64,000 nt of DNA from RBG-16-57-9 sp964462185. Lineage in GTDB: Archaea > Thermoproteota > Bathyarchaeia > TCS64. Positions 44,123 through 52,621 of the stretch are shown here, one piece after another; the first letter of the stretch is position 1, and each line of letters begins with the position of its first letter. The stretch is taken from contig CAYWWV010000003.1 in assembly GCA_964462185.1 (NCBI GenBank), positions 19,636 to 83,635 of the forward strand, in the 5' to 3' direction. A program made the translations under genes and the position numbers. The notes beneath the pieces were generated by a model. The model made no database searches, had not been told where the DNA came from, and saw nothing but the letters and a program-made list of their open reading frames with translations.

Positions 44123-45025
44123 TTAGGAGGCCTGCCTCCGGACCCAGTGGGCGTAGCTGGTGAAGCCCTCCAGGCTCTGGAGGAGGGGGGTCTCGGCCTC
44201 GGGGTGGCTCTCCAGGAGGGCCCGTATGGGAGGGTCTTCCCCTGCCACCAGTTCCAGCAACCTTCGGGGCTCCAAGCCCTCCTCCACCGCTCTATCAGCC
44301 AGCCTGGCCCAGAGCTCCACCCTGGCCTTAAGCTCCCCCAGCAGCTCAGAGGCGCCCTCGTGGGCTCCGAAGTGGCTGATGCAAAGGGTGCGGGGCTCCA
44401 GGGCTTGGAGGCGTGCCAGGCTGGAGGCTGCGTCCACGGGGTTGTAGGGGATGGGGCTGGTGGGTATGAGGAGGCCCCCCACGGGGGTGTGGCCAGCTGC
44501 GTCCCCTGTAAACAGTAGGCCCGAGGTCCTCTCGTAGTAGCTGTGGCTGTGGGTGCTGTGGCCGGGCGTCCAAAGGACCTCCAGTGAAACGCCTCCCAGC
44601 TCCAGGGATTCCCCGTCCGCCGACGCCAATAGGGCCTCCTGGGGGACCTCCCTCACCTCCCCCACCAAGGCGGCTCTCTCCCCGTGGGCCCTGGCCCAGA
44701 CAGCCAGGTTCTTGGAGGGGTCAGCCATGTGGGGCAGGCCTCTGGGGTGGACGTGGACCCGTGCATCGGGGTACTCCTCTAGGATGAGCCACGTACCCCC
44801 CGCGTGGTCCAGGTGGATGTGGGTGAGACAAACATAGTCCAGCCGCTCTACTCCGAGGGACCTCAGGGCCTCCAACACCCCCTCCGCCTGGGGGGCTGGG
44901 CCAGGGTCTATGAGGGCCACTCGATGGGAAACCACTAGGTATGTGGCTAGCACCCCCGTCCTCCCATGGTAGGGCGCATCTATGAGGTAGATGTTATCGG
45001 TGAGCCTGGTGGTTGACACACCCAA
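44123..45025 (-). CDS. Metallo-beta-lactamase fold hydrolase
   Basis: 300-residue MBL-fold protein with the metal motif THIHLDHAGG (HxHxDH), further ligands in TPGHSTHSHSYY, FTGDAAG and ISHFGAH, and a C-terminal helical extension (about residues 225-300). The long C-terminal region and overall pattern resemble glyoxalase II-like or LACTB2-like hydrolases; the substrate is not assignable. GTG start. It follows NreA on the same strand after 33 bases. Confidence 0.85.
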   Translation of the reverse strand: MGVSTTRLTDNIYLIDAPYHGRTGVLATYLVVSHRVALIDPGPAPQAEGVLEALRSLGVERLDYVCLTHIHLDHAGGTWLILEEYPDARVHVHPRGLPHMADPSKNLAVWARAHGERAALVGEVREVPQEALLASADGESLELGGVSLEVLWTPGHSTHSHSYYERTSGLLFTGDAAGHTPVGGLLIPTSPIPYNPVDAASSLARLQALEPRTLCISHFGAHEGASELLGELKARVELWARLADRAVEEGLEPRRLLELVAGEDPPIRALLESHPEAETPLLQSLEGFTSYAHWVRRQAS

Positions 45026-45058
45026 GTTCTATGGGGGGTTTGGGAAAAGTCTTCTCCC

Positions 45059-46405
45059 TCAACCCAGGTAGTCGGTGAGCCTGCGCTGGGTTAGAGTCCT
45101 CCTCAGCAGGGGCCCGGACTCCACCCACTTCTCCAGGGGGATGGTGAGCCTCCCCATGGTGTGGGCCAGGGCCTGGTCCAGGGTGTCGAACCTCTGGGGC
45201 TCCTGCCTCATGGCGTTCCGGCAGTTCTCCCTGACCTGCCAAACCCCCACCGGCAGAATGTAGTCGGGGTAGGCCTCCCTGAATATGAAGACCTTGGCTT
45301 GGCGCCTCCTCGCCTCCAGGTTTTCCAACACCGCCAGCCTGCCGCTGTAGTAGCAGCCCCCCATGGAGGCGTAGGTGGTTCGCCCCCCGTAGGGCTCCCA
45401 ATCAGTGACGATGGCCACCTCCTCCTCGCCAGGGTTCCACAGCGTGTGGGGATACCAGGCCTCGTAGGCCTCGTAACACCAAGACTCGGGTGCCAGCAAG
45501 ATGACGAACCTGTTCCCCAGGTAGTTGGACTCGTAGACCTCGTATCGATCTATGATGGGGTAGCGCTTCACCCTGTTGGCCAGGTGCTTCCCCAAGAGGT
45601 CGTCCACGGCGGTTATGCTCCACCTGGTGGGGACCAACACCCTCCTCCGCTCCTCCCCGAAGCACCCCATGCTGAAGGCCCGGACAATGCTGGATAGGGG
45701 CACCCCCCTCTCCCAGAGCTCCAAGACGGCTGGGGAGGCCTTCAGATCCCAGTCATAGTGGCACTTCTCCATCCACTGGTTCCACTTGATGTATCCCAGC
45801 TCCACCTTCTCCAGGGGGGCTGTGGGCCCGATGGGTTGGACGCTGTCGCTCACATAGAACCTCTTGGAGGGCCTCCTCCTGAGCCTCATCTCCGTCTCCA
45901 CGTAGTGCTCGGCCAGGCTCATCTCCCTGGTTAGCTCCAGGAGCCTCCCCGCCTTCCAGGGTTTGCGAACATTCACGGGGGCCATCCCCCTCACCAGTTG
46001 GCTGCGGTAGTGGATGATCTCATCCATGGGCTTCCCGAACCACCCCTCGGGGTAGTCCAGGATCCAGGTGTCCCCGTGGAAGGGGGGTGAGAGGGGTCCA
46101 ACCTGGACATAGGGGTATCCGAACCGCCCCACAAAGACCCCTGGGGGGCTGCTCCCATCCACCGTGGTCCCCTTAACCGAGGAAAACAGGGTCTTGAAGG
46201 CACCGATCTGGGCTAGGATGGGGCATCGAGTCTTGCCGCAGAGGAGCCTGGATCCCTTGCAGATGCTGCAGGGGCTTCCCCTGGGGGTTTGCAGCCTTAA
46301 CTGGTCTCGGGCCAGGTCTAGGGCCCCCAGGTCCTCCTGGGCACGCACCGCCTCCCTGATCCAAGCGTCCCGAGGCTTGAAGGTGGTGGTGAAGCGCTTC
46401 CCCAT
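45059..46405 (-). CDS. nreA: Archaeal DNA repair protein NreA
   Basis: 448-residue NreA-type protein (formerly DUF650/651). It has an N-terminal zinc-finger-like region CSICKGSRLLCGKTRCP (residues 46-62) and the conserved block VFVGRFGYPYVQVGPLSPP, and ends with QRRLTDYLG, a PCNA-interacting peptide of the QxxLxx(Y/F) type. In halophiles NreA takes part in repair of alkylation damage and interacts with PCNA. A TATA element (tttaaa, 46432-46437) lies about 29 bases upstream of the ATG, with the shared 16-base element further upstream. Confidence 0.9.
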   Translation of the reverse strand: MGKRFTTTFKPRDAWIREAVRAQEDLGALDLARDQLRLQTPRGSPCSICKGSRLLCGKTRCPILAQIGAFKTLFSSVKGTTVDGSSPPGVFVGRFGYPYVQVGPLSPPFHGDTWILDYPEGWFGKPMDEIIHYRSQLVRGMAPVNVRKPWKAGRLLELTREMSLAEHYVETEMRLRRRPSKRFYVSDSVQPIGPTAPLEKVELGYIKWNQWMEKCHYDWDLKASPAVLELWERGVPLSSIVRAFSMGCFGEERRRVLVPTRWSITAVDDLLGKHLANRVKRYPIIDRYEVYESNYLGNRFVILLAPESWCYEAYEAWYPHTLWNPGEEEVAIVTDWEPYGGRTTYASMGGCYYSGRLAVLENLEARRRQAKVFIFREAYPDYILPVGVWQVRENCRNAMRQEPQRFDTLDQALAHTMGRLTIPLEKWVESGPLLRRTLTQRRLTDYLG

Positions 46406-46464
46406 CCCAGGGTTAGATGGGTGGGCTCCAGTTTAAAGGGTTGGGGAAGGGAGTCAACCCTAGG

Positions 46465-46480
46465 GGTGGGTGAAAGTGGG
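46465..46480. promoter_or_regulatory. 16-base element shared with the radA promoter region
   Basis: ggtgggtgaaagtggg, identical to 38515-38530. It lies 28 bases beyond the nreA TATA core and 44 bases before the divergent hydrolase ATG. Confidence 0.45.
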
Positions 46481-46523
46481 CCAAGGGGCAGGTGTTTTAA
46501 GCTCTCAGGGCCCCCTCCCAACC

Positions 46524-47282
46524 ATGGCTATAACCGTGGAGAAAGTCCGATTCCCCAGCGGAGGCCACACCCTGAGGGGGAGGCTCTACAAGCCTGGGGG
46601 GGAGGGCCCCCACCCCGGGGTGGTGGTCTGCCTGGGCTATCCTGGGGACACCAAGAACATGGATCTGGCCGAGGAACTGGCCTTCAAAGGCATCCAAGCC
46701 CTACTCTTCTACTACCCTGGGGCCTGGGGCAGCGAGGGAGAGTACCGGTTGACGCGACTGCCCGGCTCCACCCTGGACGCCCTGGCATGGCTGGGAGGCC
46801 TCCAGGAGGTGGACGGGGACCGGTTGGCAGTGGCAGGCCACAGCATGGGGGCCTTGGCGGTGGTGAACGCCTTGGCTTTGAGGGAGGACCTCAGCGGCGG
46901 CGCCCTGGTGTCCCCCGTGGCAGACCTGGGGCCCTGGCTCTCTGGGGAGGCCTTGGAGGCCACCCACTCCCTCCTGGTCTCCATGGCCCAAGGCAAACTG
47001 GAGCTGGGCGACCCCCAGGAGTTCAAGGAGGACCTGCTCAGGGCGACGCGCCGGCTAAACCCTGTGGAGGCCGTCGCCAGGGCCGGCCAGCCCCTGCTAT
47101 TCGTGGTGGGCTCCCGGGACGAGGTGACGCCCCCAGACTACTGCAGGGCGCTCTACGAGGCCGCCCCGGGCCCCAAGAGGTGGGAGGTGGTGGAGGGGGC
47201 CGACCACGGGTTCTCTGAGCACCGCCACCTCCTTGTGGGGCTGGTGGTGGATTGGTTGGCCGGGCTGCTACTGGATGGTTAG
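46524..47282 (+). CDS. Alpha/beta-hydrolase (dienelactone hydrolase-like)
   Basis: 252-residue alpha/beta hydrolase: nucleophile elbow GHSMGA, an acidic residue in VVGSRDEVTPP, and the His of GADHGFSEH form a complete triad, with GYPGDTKN as probable oxyanion-side loop. A general esterase or peptidase; no substrate can be given. The ATG at 46524 is 28 bases from a TATA element (gttttaa, 46494-46500). A TTG-type extension upstream would cross that TATA. It overlaps the convergent M24 gene by 15 bases. Confidence 0.85.
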   Translation: MAITVEKVRFPSGGHTLRGRLYKPGGEGPHPGVVVCLGYPGDTKNMDLAEELAFKGIQALLFYYPGAWGSEGEYRLTRLPGSTLDALAWLGGLQEVDGDRLAVAGHSMGALAVVNALALREDLSGGALVSPVADLGPWLSGEALEATHSLLVSMAQGKLELGDPQEFKEDLLRATRRLNPVEAVARAGQPLLFVVGSRDEVTPPDYCRALYEAAPGPKRWEVVEGADHGFSEHRHLLVGLVVDWLAGLLLDG

Positions 47283-48461
47283 GCTCTCCAAGTCCCTGGG
47301 GTAGTAGGTGATCCACCGGCAGCCATCCTCGGTCACCACAAGGGTGTCGCTGTGCCTGAACCCAGCGTAGCCCAGCTCGTATATGCCTGGCTCCAGGCTC
47401 ACCACCATCCCCGGCCTCAGGGGCTCCGGGTTACCATGGTCCAGGTAGGGGGGCTCGTGGCCCTCCAAGCCTATGCCGTGGCCCGTGTGGTGTCTCACCA
47501 GGTCCCCGTATCCCTCCTCACGGAGCACCTTGCTGGCCGCCTTGTCCACATCGGCGCAGGTGTTCCCCGGTTTGAGGGCCTCGGCGGCGGCCTCCTGGGC
47601 TCTGCACATGGCCTTGAACATGCGCTCCATCTTGGGGGTGGGGGCGCCCACCACCATGGTGCGCTCCAACTCGCTCCCATAGCCGTCGATATCCGCCCCG
47701 GCACCCGTCACCAATACGTCTCCCTCCCGTATGGGCCGGTTGATGTCGATGCTGTGGGGGATGGCCGACTTCCAGCCCACCTGGCCCCGGAACCCCGCTG
47801 AGACCGCCCTCCCCTTCACCGACTCGTATCGGGGGCCAAGGGCCCTCCTCATGGCTGAGGTGGCCTCCAGGGTGGCCATGAGGCGCACCTCCATGTCGTA
47901 GAGGCCTGGGCGGGTGTATTCCTGGAGGAGGGTGTGGGCCAGGTTCCCCCACTTGGCTGACTCCTCGATCAACTCCAGCTCGCCAGGGGTCTTCACCAGC
48001 CTCTGGTTCCACACGAACCTCCCGTCGGCCACCAGCTCGGCCTCCCCCAGCAACTCGTAAAGCTTTGGACCCTGGTACCCCATGGCCCCTCCAGCGCCCG
48101 CCGGGTTGTCGGCGCCGATCCTGGCCTTCCCCAGGCCCCTCTCGGTGAGCCACTGGGCGAAGAGCTTCATGGGGTGGGTCTCCCCAGGGTAGTCCAGGTA
48201 GGTGTAGACCTCGCCGATGAGGCTGGTCTGCAGCCTAAGGTGGTCGGCCTCCAGGAGGGGCCCCATGAATACGGGTTTGCCATCGGGCTCCACCAGGAGG
48301 GCTGCCGGCCTCTCCGTCACCAGGTGGTAGAAGTGGCTGTAGTAGAAGATGTTGACCCCGCTGGTGAGGAGGTAGGCCTCGAAGCCCTCCTCCTCCATGT
48401 GCCCCCTCAGGGTTTGAAGCCTCTTCTCGAACTCGGCGTTGCTTAGCTTGAGCCTTCCCAT
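47268..48461 (-). CDS. M24 family metallopeptidase (Xaa-Pro aminopeptidase type)
   Basis: 397-residue peptidase with an N-terminal creatinase-like domain (residues 1-150) and a C-terminal pita-bread catalytic domain. Metal ligands lie in GAGADIDGYGSELERT, HHTGHGIGLEGHE and SLEPGIYELG. It probably removes N-terminal residues before proline, but creatinase-like relatives act on other substrates. A TATA-like element (gttttta on minus, about 48494-48501) precedes the ATG. Convergent overlap with the hydrolase gene is 15 bases. Confidence 0.92.
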   Translation of the reverse strand: MGRLKLSNAEFEKRLQTLRGHMEEEGFEAYLLTSGVNIFYYSHFYHLVTERPAALLVEPDGKPVFMGPLLEADHLRLQTSLIGEVYTYLDYPGETHPMKLFAQWLTERGLGKARIGADNPAGAGGAMGYQGPKLYELLGEAELVADGRFVWNQRLVKTPGELELIEESAKWGNLAHTLLQEYTRPGLYDMEVRLMATLEATSAMRRALGPRYESVKGRAVSAGFRGQVGWKSAIPHSIDINRPIREGDVLVTGAGADIDGYGSELERTMVVGAPTPKMERMFKAMCRAQEAAAEALKPGNTCADVDKAASKVLREEGYGDLVRHHTGHGIGLEGHEPPYLDHGNPEPLRPGMVVSLEPGIYELGYAGFRHSDTLVVTEDGCRWITYYPRDLESLTIQ

Positions 48462-48514
48462 ATTAGTTCAAAGTATTCCCCGTGGGTGGGCGTTAAAAAC
48501 CATCGATGGGTCAG

Positions 48515-48784
48515 CTACTTGGCGGCCCGGGCGTAGGCGAACTGGAGGCCCGCCACCATCTGGCGGAGCTGTGTACCCTCCCCCTCCTCCACTCGGGGAG
48601 CCAGTAGGCCCACCAGGGCTATGGTGGTGTCGATGGCCAGCCGCGCCTTCTCCAGGTCTCTTCGAGCTTCCTCTTCTGGGGATTCCCCCAGGTAGGCGAG
48701 GGCCTTGGCGCTGGCCACGGATACGAAGAGGCGGAGAAGGTCATCCATCTCCAGGGAGAGCAGGTCTACCCCAGTCTCCCCCAA
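48515..48784 (-). CDS. DUF1844-like small helical protein
   Basis: 89-residue helical protein matching the DUF1844 pattern: LLRLFVSVASAKALAYLGESPEEEARRDLEKARLAIDTTIALVGLL followed by LRQMVAGLQFAYARAAK. No biochemical function is known for the family. TTG start 4 bases after the phosphoribosyltransferase stop, so both are in one transcript. Confidence 0.6.
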   Translation of the reverse strand: MGETGVDLLSLEMDDLLRLFVSVASAKALAYLGESPEEEARRDLEKARLAIDTTIALVGLLAPRVEEGEGTQLRQMVAGLQFAYARAAK

Positions 48785-48788
48785 GGGG

Positions 48789-49406
48789 CTAGCCCTCCCC
48801 TTGGCGCAGGCTCAACCAGCCTTGGACCTCCTCCAGGTCTTGGAGGGTGAGGTCCAGGTTGAAGAGCTGCTTCATCCGCCTTCTAGCCCCCTCCAGGCTC
48901 CCCGCCCCCTCAAGGGCCTTGGGTAGGAGGTTGCACATATCCTCCACATAGTTCCAGGGGAAGACCACCCACCTCCAGGTGATCTCGTCGCCATAGTAGT
49001 CGGGAGTGAACTTGCTGCCCTGGATGTGGCGCAGGGCCGCCGTCCTAACCTCCTCGGGGTTCTTGGTCCGCACGTAGTCAACGGCCACCATCATGCTCTC
49101 CCCCGTGTCGGTGATGTCATCGACCACCAGCACCCTCCTACCAGTGAGGTCTACGTCGAAGGCGTATTTGATGCGGGCCTTCCCATCGGGGGTGGCCGTA
49201 ACCCCCCAGTGCTCCACCTTGATGCTGACCAAGTCCTTCACCCCAAGGAAGTCGCATAGAACCCTGCTCAGCACCCAGCCCCCCCGTGCCAGGCCCACCA
49301 TGAAGTCGGGCCTGTAGCCGCTGTCCTTGATCTTCTCGGCTACGCGGCGGGCCAGCTCGTAGAACTGGTCCCACGTCATGATCTCGCACTCGAACCCTTT
49401 AGGCAT
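48789..49406 (-). CDS. Phosphoribosyltransferase (hypoxanthine/xanthine type)
   Basis: 205-residue type I PRTase. The PRPP loop VLVVDDITDTGESM (residues about 111-124) and the N-terminal VGLARGGWVLSRVL are characteristic, and the longer C-terminal part with WRWVVFPWNYVEDM resembles archaeal Hpt/Gpt-like proteins that salvage purine bases; eukaryote-type substrate choice cannot be read. ATG at 49406 with a TATA-like element (gtttaac, about 49432-49438) about 29 bases upstream. Confidence 0.85.
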   Translation of the reverse strand: MPKGFECEIMTWDQFYELARRVAEKIKDSGYRPDFMVGLARGGWVLSRVLCDFLGVKDLVSIKVEHWGVTATPDGKARIKYAFDVDLTGRRVLVVDDITDTGESMMVAVDYVRTKNPEEVRTAALRHIQGSKFTPDYYGDEITWRWVVFPWNYVEDMCNLLPKALEGAGSLEGARRRMKQLFNLDLTLQDLEEVQGWLSLRQGEG

Positions 49407-49446
49407 AACAGTTAGGGCTCTGGGTCTACAGGGGTTTAACCTTTTG

Positions 49447-49453
49447 GAAAAAA
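49447..49453 (-). terminator. T7 tract after the truncated substrate-binding gene
   Basis: On the minus strand a run of seven T (within ccttttttttcc-like context) lies just downstream of the stop at 49470 and is flanked by complementary cctt/aagg. A plausible archaeal intrinsic terminator. Confidence 0.45.
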
Positions 49454-49469
49454 AGGTGGGGGATAGAGG

Positions 49470-50168
49470 TTAACCAGCTGCGGGCCTGGTCCAGCCGTTG
49501 GCGGCCAGGGCGGCGTCGTCCCAGTTGACCACCAGCTCGATGCCGTTGTACTGTCCAAAGGTGGTGAATCCCGTGCCGTCTCGCGTGAAGCCCCAGATGT
49601 CGAATATTCCGGGCTTCCTGTCGCCGTTGTCGTCCAAGTCCACCCAGCCGGAGGCTCCCCAGAAGTTCCTTGGAACCTCGGGCCAAAGAGGAGCGATGTC
49701 ATGGGCGTATACGCTTCCTGCTTCTATGGCGCTTAGGGCCAAACACCAGGCTGCATCGTAGTCGGCTGCGGTGTAGAAGCTTGCTGGCTGGGCAACTACG
49801 TTGAAGTAATCCTCCTCCAGCTTGGTCCACTTCCAGCTCTTAGCGGGGGTCATGAGGCTGCTGAACATCCCCAGGTCAGCTTGGAGGCCGTCTGCGTCGT
49901 CCAGCATCCTCTGGCTTCTACCTGAAGACTCGGTGCCCATCCAAACCACCTTACGAGTGTTGGGGTAGTCTATGGTCTGGGTGACCATGACCACCATCTC
50001 GTCGAACATCATGGTCTGGACACCCACGTGCTCGGCGCCATACTCCTCTATTGCCGATGCAAGAACCGAATCCATGGTGGCAAGATAGCTGCTGAACTCG
50101 GTGACCTCTGCGGCAAATCTCACTCGCTCGAGGATGCTGTATGCCCTGTCCCCACCGAATAAATAACC
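49470..50168 (-). pseudogene. 5'-truncated ABC transporter substrate-binding protein (branched-chain amino acid type)
   Basis: The frame encodes only the C-terminal half of a Peripla_BP_6-type binding protein (TEFSSYLATMDSVLASAIEEYGAEHVGV, VWMGTESSGRSQRMLDDADG, SFYTAADYDAAWCLALSAIEAG, FWGASGWVDLDDNGDRKPGIFDIWGFT). There is no signal peptide or N-terminal lobe; the frame is closed upstream by a TAG at 50169-50171, and the next gene lies divergent 58 bases on. Translation could begin at a GTG (50123), but the product would not fold as a normal two-lobed binding protein. No permease or ATPase gene is nearby. Best read as a remnant. Confidence 0.65.
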
Positions 50169-50228
50169 CTAAGCTTTTTCAGCGGCCCATGCCTCTCAAT
50201 CTAGAAGAAGACCTAGGAGACCACGGAT

Positions 50229-50642
50229 TTGGTGAAGGACTACAATTGGATGCTGGACAGGGCGTACCAGGAGCTGCCTGAGATAAGCGATGATGAAGGG
50301 GAGAGGTTCCAGGTTCCCCGGGTAAGGGTGCTGCAGCAGGGTCGTAGAAGCATAGTGCTCAACTTTGGGGAGGTGGCCGAGGCCCTCCGGAGAGACCCCC
50401 AACACCTGTTGAAGTTTATGACTGGTGAGACGGCGACCCACGCCACCTTCGACGGGACTCGCGTGGTTTTCCAGGGGAGGTTCACCCAGGAGAGCATCCA
50501 GAACCTGGTGGACATATACACCAAGCGCTATGTCATCTGCCCCGTCTGTGGGCGGCCTGATACCCACATCGAGCGGGACAAGCGGCTGAGCTTCCTCCAG
50601 TGTGACGCCTGTGGGGCTAAGAGCAGCATAGGTAAGAGATAG
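50229..50642 (+). CDS. eif2b: Translation initiation factor aIF2 subunit beta
   Basis: 137-residue aIF2-beta. N-terminal helix MLDRAYQELPE, the alpha-beta core with HLLKFMTGETATHATFDGTRVVFQGRFTQESI, and the C-terminal zinc domain CPVCGRPDTHIERDKRLSFLQCDACG. It is part of the heterotrimer that delivers Met-tRNAi. TTG (50229) or the next GTG (50232) starts it, with ggag 11 bases upstream. The DUF424 gene follows by one base, a pairing common in archaea. Confidence 0.96.
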   Translation: MVKDYNWMLDRAYQELPEISDDEGERFQVPRVRVLQQGRRSIVLNFGEVAEALRRDPQHLLKFMTGETATHATFDGTRVVFQGRFTQESIQNLVDIYTKRYVICPVCGRPDTHIERDKRLSFLQCDACGAKSSIGKR

Positions 50643-50643
50643 G

Positions 50644-50940
50644 ATGCGGGTCTACCTCAAGACTGTGGTTAGTGGCCGCGACGTCTTGGTGGCGGCTTGT
50701 GATGAGGAGTTGTTGGGGAAGACGTTGGAGGGGGGGAGGGTGCCCTTCAAGGTGAGTGAGAGTTTCTATGGTGGAGCCTTGGCGGAGGTGGAGGAGTTGG
50801 TGGAGTCTATGAGGAGGGCCACCATCTGCAACCTGGTGGGGCGGGTCTCGGTGGAGGCGGCCATCGAGGCGGGTTTGGTGCATGAGAGGGGTGTTATCTA
50901 TTTGGGTGAGGTGCCCCACGCCCAGGTAGTCAAACTATAG
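50644..50940 (+). CDS. DUF424 family protein
   Basis: 98-residue DUF424 protein: AACDEELLGKTL near residue 20, PFKVSESFYGG, and the ending ATICNLVGRVSVEAAIEAGLV. The family is archaea-specific and repeatedly sits beside aIF2-beta, so a translation role is suspected. The ATG overlaps the preceding context by one-base spacing (taggATG). Convergent overlap of 6 bases with the beta-CASP gene. Confidence 0.9.
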   Translation: MRVYLKTVVSGRDVLVAACDEELLGKTLEGGRVPFKVSESFYGGALAEVEELVESMRRATICNLVGRVSVEAAIEAGLVHERGVIYLGEVPHAQVVKL

Positions 50941-52143
50941 CTTCACCCGCTGGACGCCCTCGGAGCCATTGGAGACCACCCCGTGCACCAGCAGGAGGTC
51001 TAAGGCCGAGTGGGTCTCCTCCGCTGTAAACCCCTTACGCTCCATCTCCCTGGCAAGCCATGAGTGGGGGTAGACGTAGCCCATTTTGAGGACTTCCTTG
51101 AGCTGGCGGGCGCAGGCCATCACCTTGGCCTCGTTGGAGTAGATGGGGCCCTCCACGCTCTCCGCCCTCGAGGTGAGGGGGCTGGCTGAGACCCCCAGCC
51201 TCTTGGATATGTGGTGGTGGAAGTCCCGGGTCAGGCTCCCCCCGTGGAAGGTGAGCACCCGCTTGGGCTTGCACCAGGAGATAAACTTCAGCAGGCCCCT
51301 GTAGTCGGCGTGGTCGCTGAGGGGGAAGGCGGTTCTCCGTGTGTTGAAGAGGCGGGCCCAACCCGAGGCCAGGGCCTCTACGGCGTCGTCCAGCCTGAGG
51401 CGGCTCCCCTTGGGGGCAACCACGGCGCACTGGCCCCCCTCCAACAGCTCCCTCCCCTCGGAGCTCTTCGAGTCCACGGACTCCAACCGGTATCCCCAGC
51501 CCCGGTAGACTTGGGTGACCTTGGTGGCCGAGCCGTGGGTCACCACGGGGAGGTTGGTGTAGTGGTTGAGGAGGCTGATCACCTCCTGGGCGTTTCCGAT
51601 GCTGTCGGTCTTGAAGACGGGGACCTTGCCTTCTAGGACGGATTGGACGGCCCACTGGTAGACCATGGGGGCTAGCTCCTCCCGGGAGGGGAACCGGAAC
51701 ATGGGGGCCCCGAAGGTGGACTCGATGACCAGGAGGTCGCACTCCGCTGGGGTGGCGGGGTCCATGGTGAAGGTGGGCTCCGTCCCCAGGTCCCCAGTGT
51801 ATAGGACGGAGCCCTCCGGGGTGTGCACCAGATACTGGACGGAGCCCAAGACGTGGCCGCTGTTCAAGGCAACCACCTCGAAGTCCCCCACCCTTGTGGT
51901 GGAGCCAGGGGAGACCCGGGTCCACTGGCCGCCTCGGTTGGCCCCCATGGCCTCCAGGATGCTGCGGGTCTCACAGGTGGAATACTTGGAGACCTCGGGG
52001 TGCTTGAAGGCTGCGGCGTGGTCCGAGTGGGAGTGGGTTACGAAGGCGGGGTAGTCGTGGAGGTTTCGAGTGGGGTCTAAAACCACTCCCTCCTCCCCGC
52101 ACTCCACCAAGACCCCGCCCAACTGCCTAACCCTCAGCCCCAT
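50935..52143 (-). CDS. MBL-fold beta-CASP-type nuclease-like protein
   Basis: 402-residue MBL protein with THSHSDHAAAF (HxHxDH), LNSGHVLGSVQYLV, LYTGDLGTEPT, a beta-CASP-like insertion (about residues 135-250) and a C-terminal FPLSDHADYRGLLKFI ... VLTFHGG pair, the order found in CPSF/RNase J-related exonucleases and in SNM1-like mRNA 3'-end exonucleases. About 60 residues at the C-terminus (GYVYPHSWLAREMERKGF...) look like a wHTH-type appendage. Probable RNA or DNA nuclease; the substrate is unknown. Confidence 0.85.
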   Translation of the reverse strand: MGLRVRQLGGVLVECGEEGVVLDPTRNLHDYPAFVTHSHSDHAAAFKHPEVSKYSTCETRSILEAMGANRGGQWTRVSPGSTTRVGDFEVVALNSGHVLGSVQYLVHTPEGSVLYTGDLGTEPTFTMDPATPAECDLLVIESTFGAPMFRFPSREELAPMVYQWAVQSVLEGKVPVFKTDSIGNAQEVISLLNHYTNLPVVTHGSATKVTQVYRGWGYRLESVDSKSSEGRELLEGGQCAVVAPKGSRLRLDDAVEALASGWARLFNTRRTAFPLSDHADYRGLLKFISWCKPKRVLTFHGGSLTRDFHHHISKRLGVSASPLTSRAESVEGPIYSNEAKVMACARQLKEVLKMGYVYPHSWLAREMERKGFTAEETHSALDLLLVHGVVSNGSEGVQRVKL

Positions 52144-52216
52144 CCAAAGCCCCCGAAATAATTCAAACCCAGTAAGACTGTCTCAATTACCCGACCAGCC
52201 TATATATACTCGGCGG

Positions 52217-52561
52217 TCACCGGCTCTGGAGCAGTATGATGGCCCTGGCCAGGTCGCCCTCGGCCTCCAACAGCGCCCTACGGGCCTCCTCCACCCCCAC
52301 ACCAGCCTGCTGGGCCACCAGTAAGACGTCCTCCTCGGGCACCTGGACCGTCTCGGAACCATCGTCAGGGGCTCCCTCGGTCTCCGTGCCCCCCACCACT
52401 TGGTACATCTTGGTTCCCTGCATATTCAGCGACATCACCTGGGGGCCCTCGATCACCACCTCCCGCCCCCCACCCTGGAGGACCACTCTCTCCACCCACG
52501 AAACCTCATCCAGGTTCATGCCCATCTGCTTCATCAATCTGCGAGCCCGGCGATTATCCAT
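52217..52561 (-). CDS. nac: Nascent polypeptide-associated complex protein (archaeal NAC)
   Basis: 114-residue NAC-alpha homologue binding emerging chains at the ribosome. N-terminal NRRARRLMKQMGMNLDEV, the NAC beta-barrel (VVIEGPQVMSLNMQGTKMYQVVG), then an acidic linker and a C-terminal UBA domain (VPEEDVLLVAQQAGVGVEEARRALLEAEGDLARAIILL). A TATA element (tttaaaag on minus, near 52604-52611) is upstream; ATG at 52561 chosen, TTG at 52570 possible. Confidence 0.95.
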   Translation of the reverse strand: MDNRRARRLMKQMGMNLDEVSWVERVVLQGGGREVVIEGPQVMSLNMQGTKMYQVVGGTETEGAPDDGSETVQVPEEDVLLVAQQAGVGVEEARRALLEAEGDLARAIILLQSR

Positions 52562-52621
52562 CCTAGCCAAAGGCGTTCACCAAGGGAATAGGGTGGAAAC
52601 CGGCTTTTAAAGCCTGGTGGG

